Below are positions 63,819-64,000 of a DNA stretch of 64,000 nucleotides, one piece after another. Below the pieces are notes generated by a model. That model worked only from the letters and a program-made list of their open reading frames with translations. It did no database searches and was not told the DNA's origin. The DNA comes from Micromonospora yangpuensis (GTDB lineage: Bacteria; Actinomycetota; Actinomycetes; Mycobacteriales; Micromonosporaceae): positions 3,906,001 to 3,970,000 of the forward strand of contig NZ_FMIA01000002.1 of NCBI RefSeq assembly GCF_900091615.1. The letters are read 5' to 3'. How positions within the stretch are numbered: the stretch's first letter is position 1; every line of letters starts with the position of its first letter. The position numbers were made by a program, and so were the translations under genes.

Positions 63819-63963
63819 GCCAGGGCCGCAGGCCCCGCCCGGCGCTGAAACCCCCCACCCCGGATTTTTCCGCAGCTACCAGGCATGACGGGCCGCGAGG
63901 CGGGAACCATGATCGGAAGCCGCCGGTCGGTACGCGGCGCGACTACGACCCCGGGAGGGGACC

Positions 63964-64000
63964 ATGCGGGCCATGCTGTTGATCATCGGTGTCGTCGCCG
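63964..64000 (+). CDS. Start of a small gene cut by the window end
   Basis: ATG 63964 follows a strong RBS (GGGAGGGG, 63953-63960) and reads MRAMLLIIGVVA before the window ends. The hydrophobic start suggests a membrane or secreted protein. Nothing more can be said. Confidence 0.55.
   Translation, partial: MRAMLLIIGVVA

Overview
The window is high-GC actinomycete DNA, most like Micromonospora or a close Micromonosporaceae relative. The signs are GTG starts, pervasive 4-bp GTGA/ATGA gene overlaps, a snapalysin-type protease, a GH10-CBM2 xylanase, WhiJ-like XRE/DUF397 regulators and a DrrAB-type exporter. No rRNA, tRNA, CRISPR array, transposase or integrase was seen.

Left part (1-15.8 kb): the tailoring and export side of a specialised-metabolite locus. 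After a 5'-truncated gene come a UbiB/ABC1-type kinase coupled to an FAD aromatic hydroxylase (minus strand). A tightly packed plus-strand operon follows: Rv2258c-like methyltransferase, SnoaL-like protein, two tandem TAP-like alpha/beta hydrolases, SDR and a second SnoaL-like protein. Then come a P450 (minus), a Rieske oxygenase, an AHSA1/SRPBCC protein and a second Rv2258c-like methyltransferase (plus). A glyoxalase-ArsR-ABC ATPase-ABC-2 permease operon (minus) closes the block. No scaffold synthase (PKS, NRPS, terpene cyclase) lies in the window, so the core genes, if any, lie to the left or elsewhere.

Middle part (15.9-43.9 kb): a second glyoxalase, htpG, an OmpR-type two-component pair, and an NYN/OST-HTH protein whose nuclease fold has an apparent in-frame deletion. 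Next are a secreted EEP-phosphatase lipoprotein with minisatellites and an SRPBCC protein. A six-gene, fully overlapping minus-strand operon follows (PepSY protein, two beta-propeller proteins, a SUMF1-fold protein, a flavin-reductase-like protein and a nitrilase-superfamily amidohydrolase). This operon is the best candidate here for an undescribed system. Cell-envelope and secreted functions come next: a snapalysin-trypsin fusion, RtcB, an esterase, a VanX-like dipeptidase, two tandem D,D-carboxypeptidases, a triplicated-domain secreted protein, and a double-HTH MerR regulator divergent from a UvrA-like resistance ATPase.

Right part (43.9-64 kb): a secreted transglycosylase-like protein, the xylanase, a DedA protein, a Ser/Thr kinase, an XRE/DUF397 pair, a GGDEF protein, a PemK-like protein, and a divergent sugar locus (GH63-like hydrolase, TIM-barrel isomerase and MDR dehydrogenase opposite a binding-protein ABC importer). 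It ends with a dTDP-glucose dehydratase homologue, a methyltransferase, an orphan EccB and a spermidine-synthase-fold protein.

Two dispersed repeat families stand out. One is a near-perfect hairpin at 45.25 and 60.35 kb whose outer stem bases differ in a compensatory way. The other is a 51-bp element at 21.8 and 35.1 kb in opposite orientations. Several short tandem repeats sit in intergenic and coding DNA.
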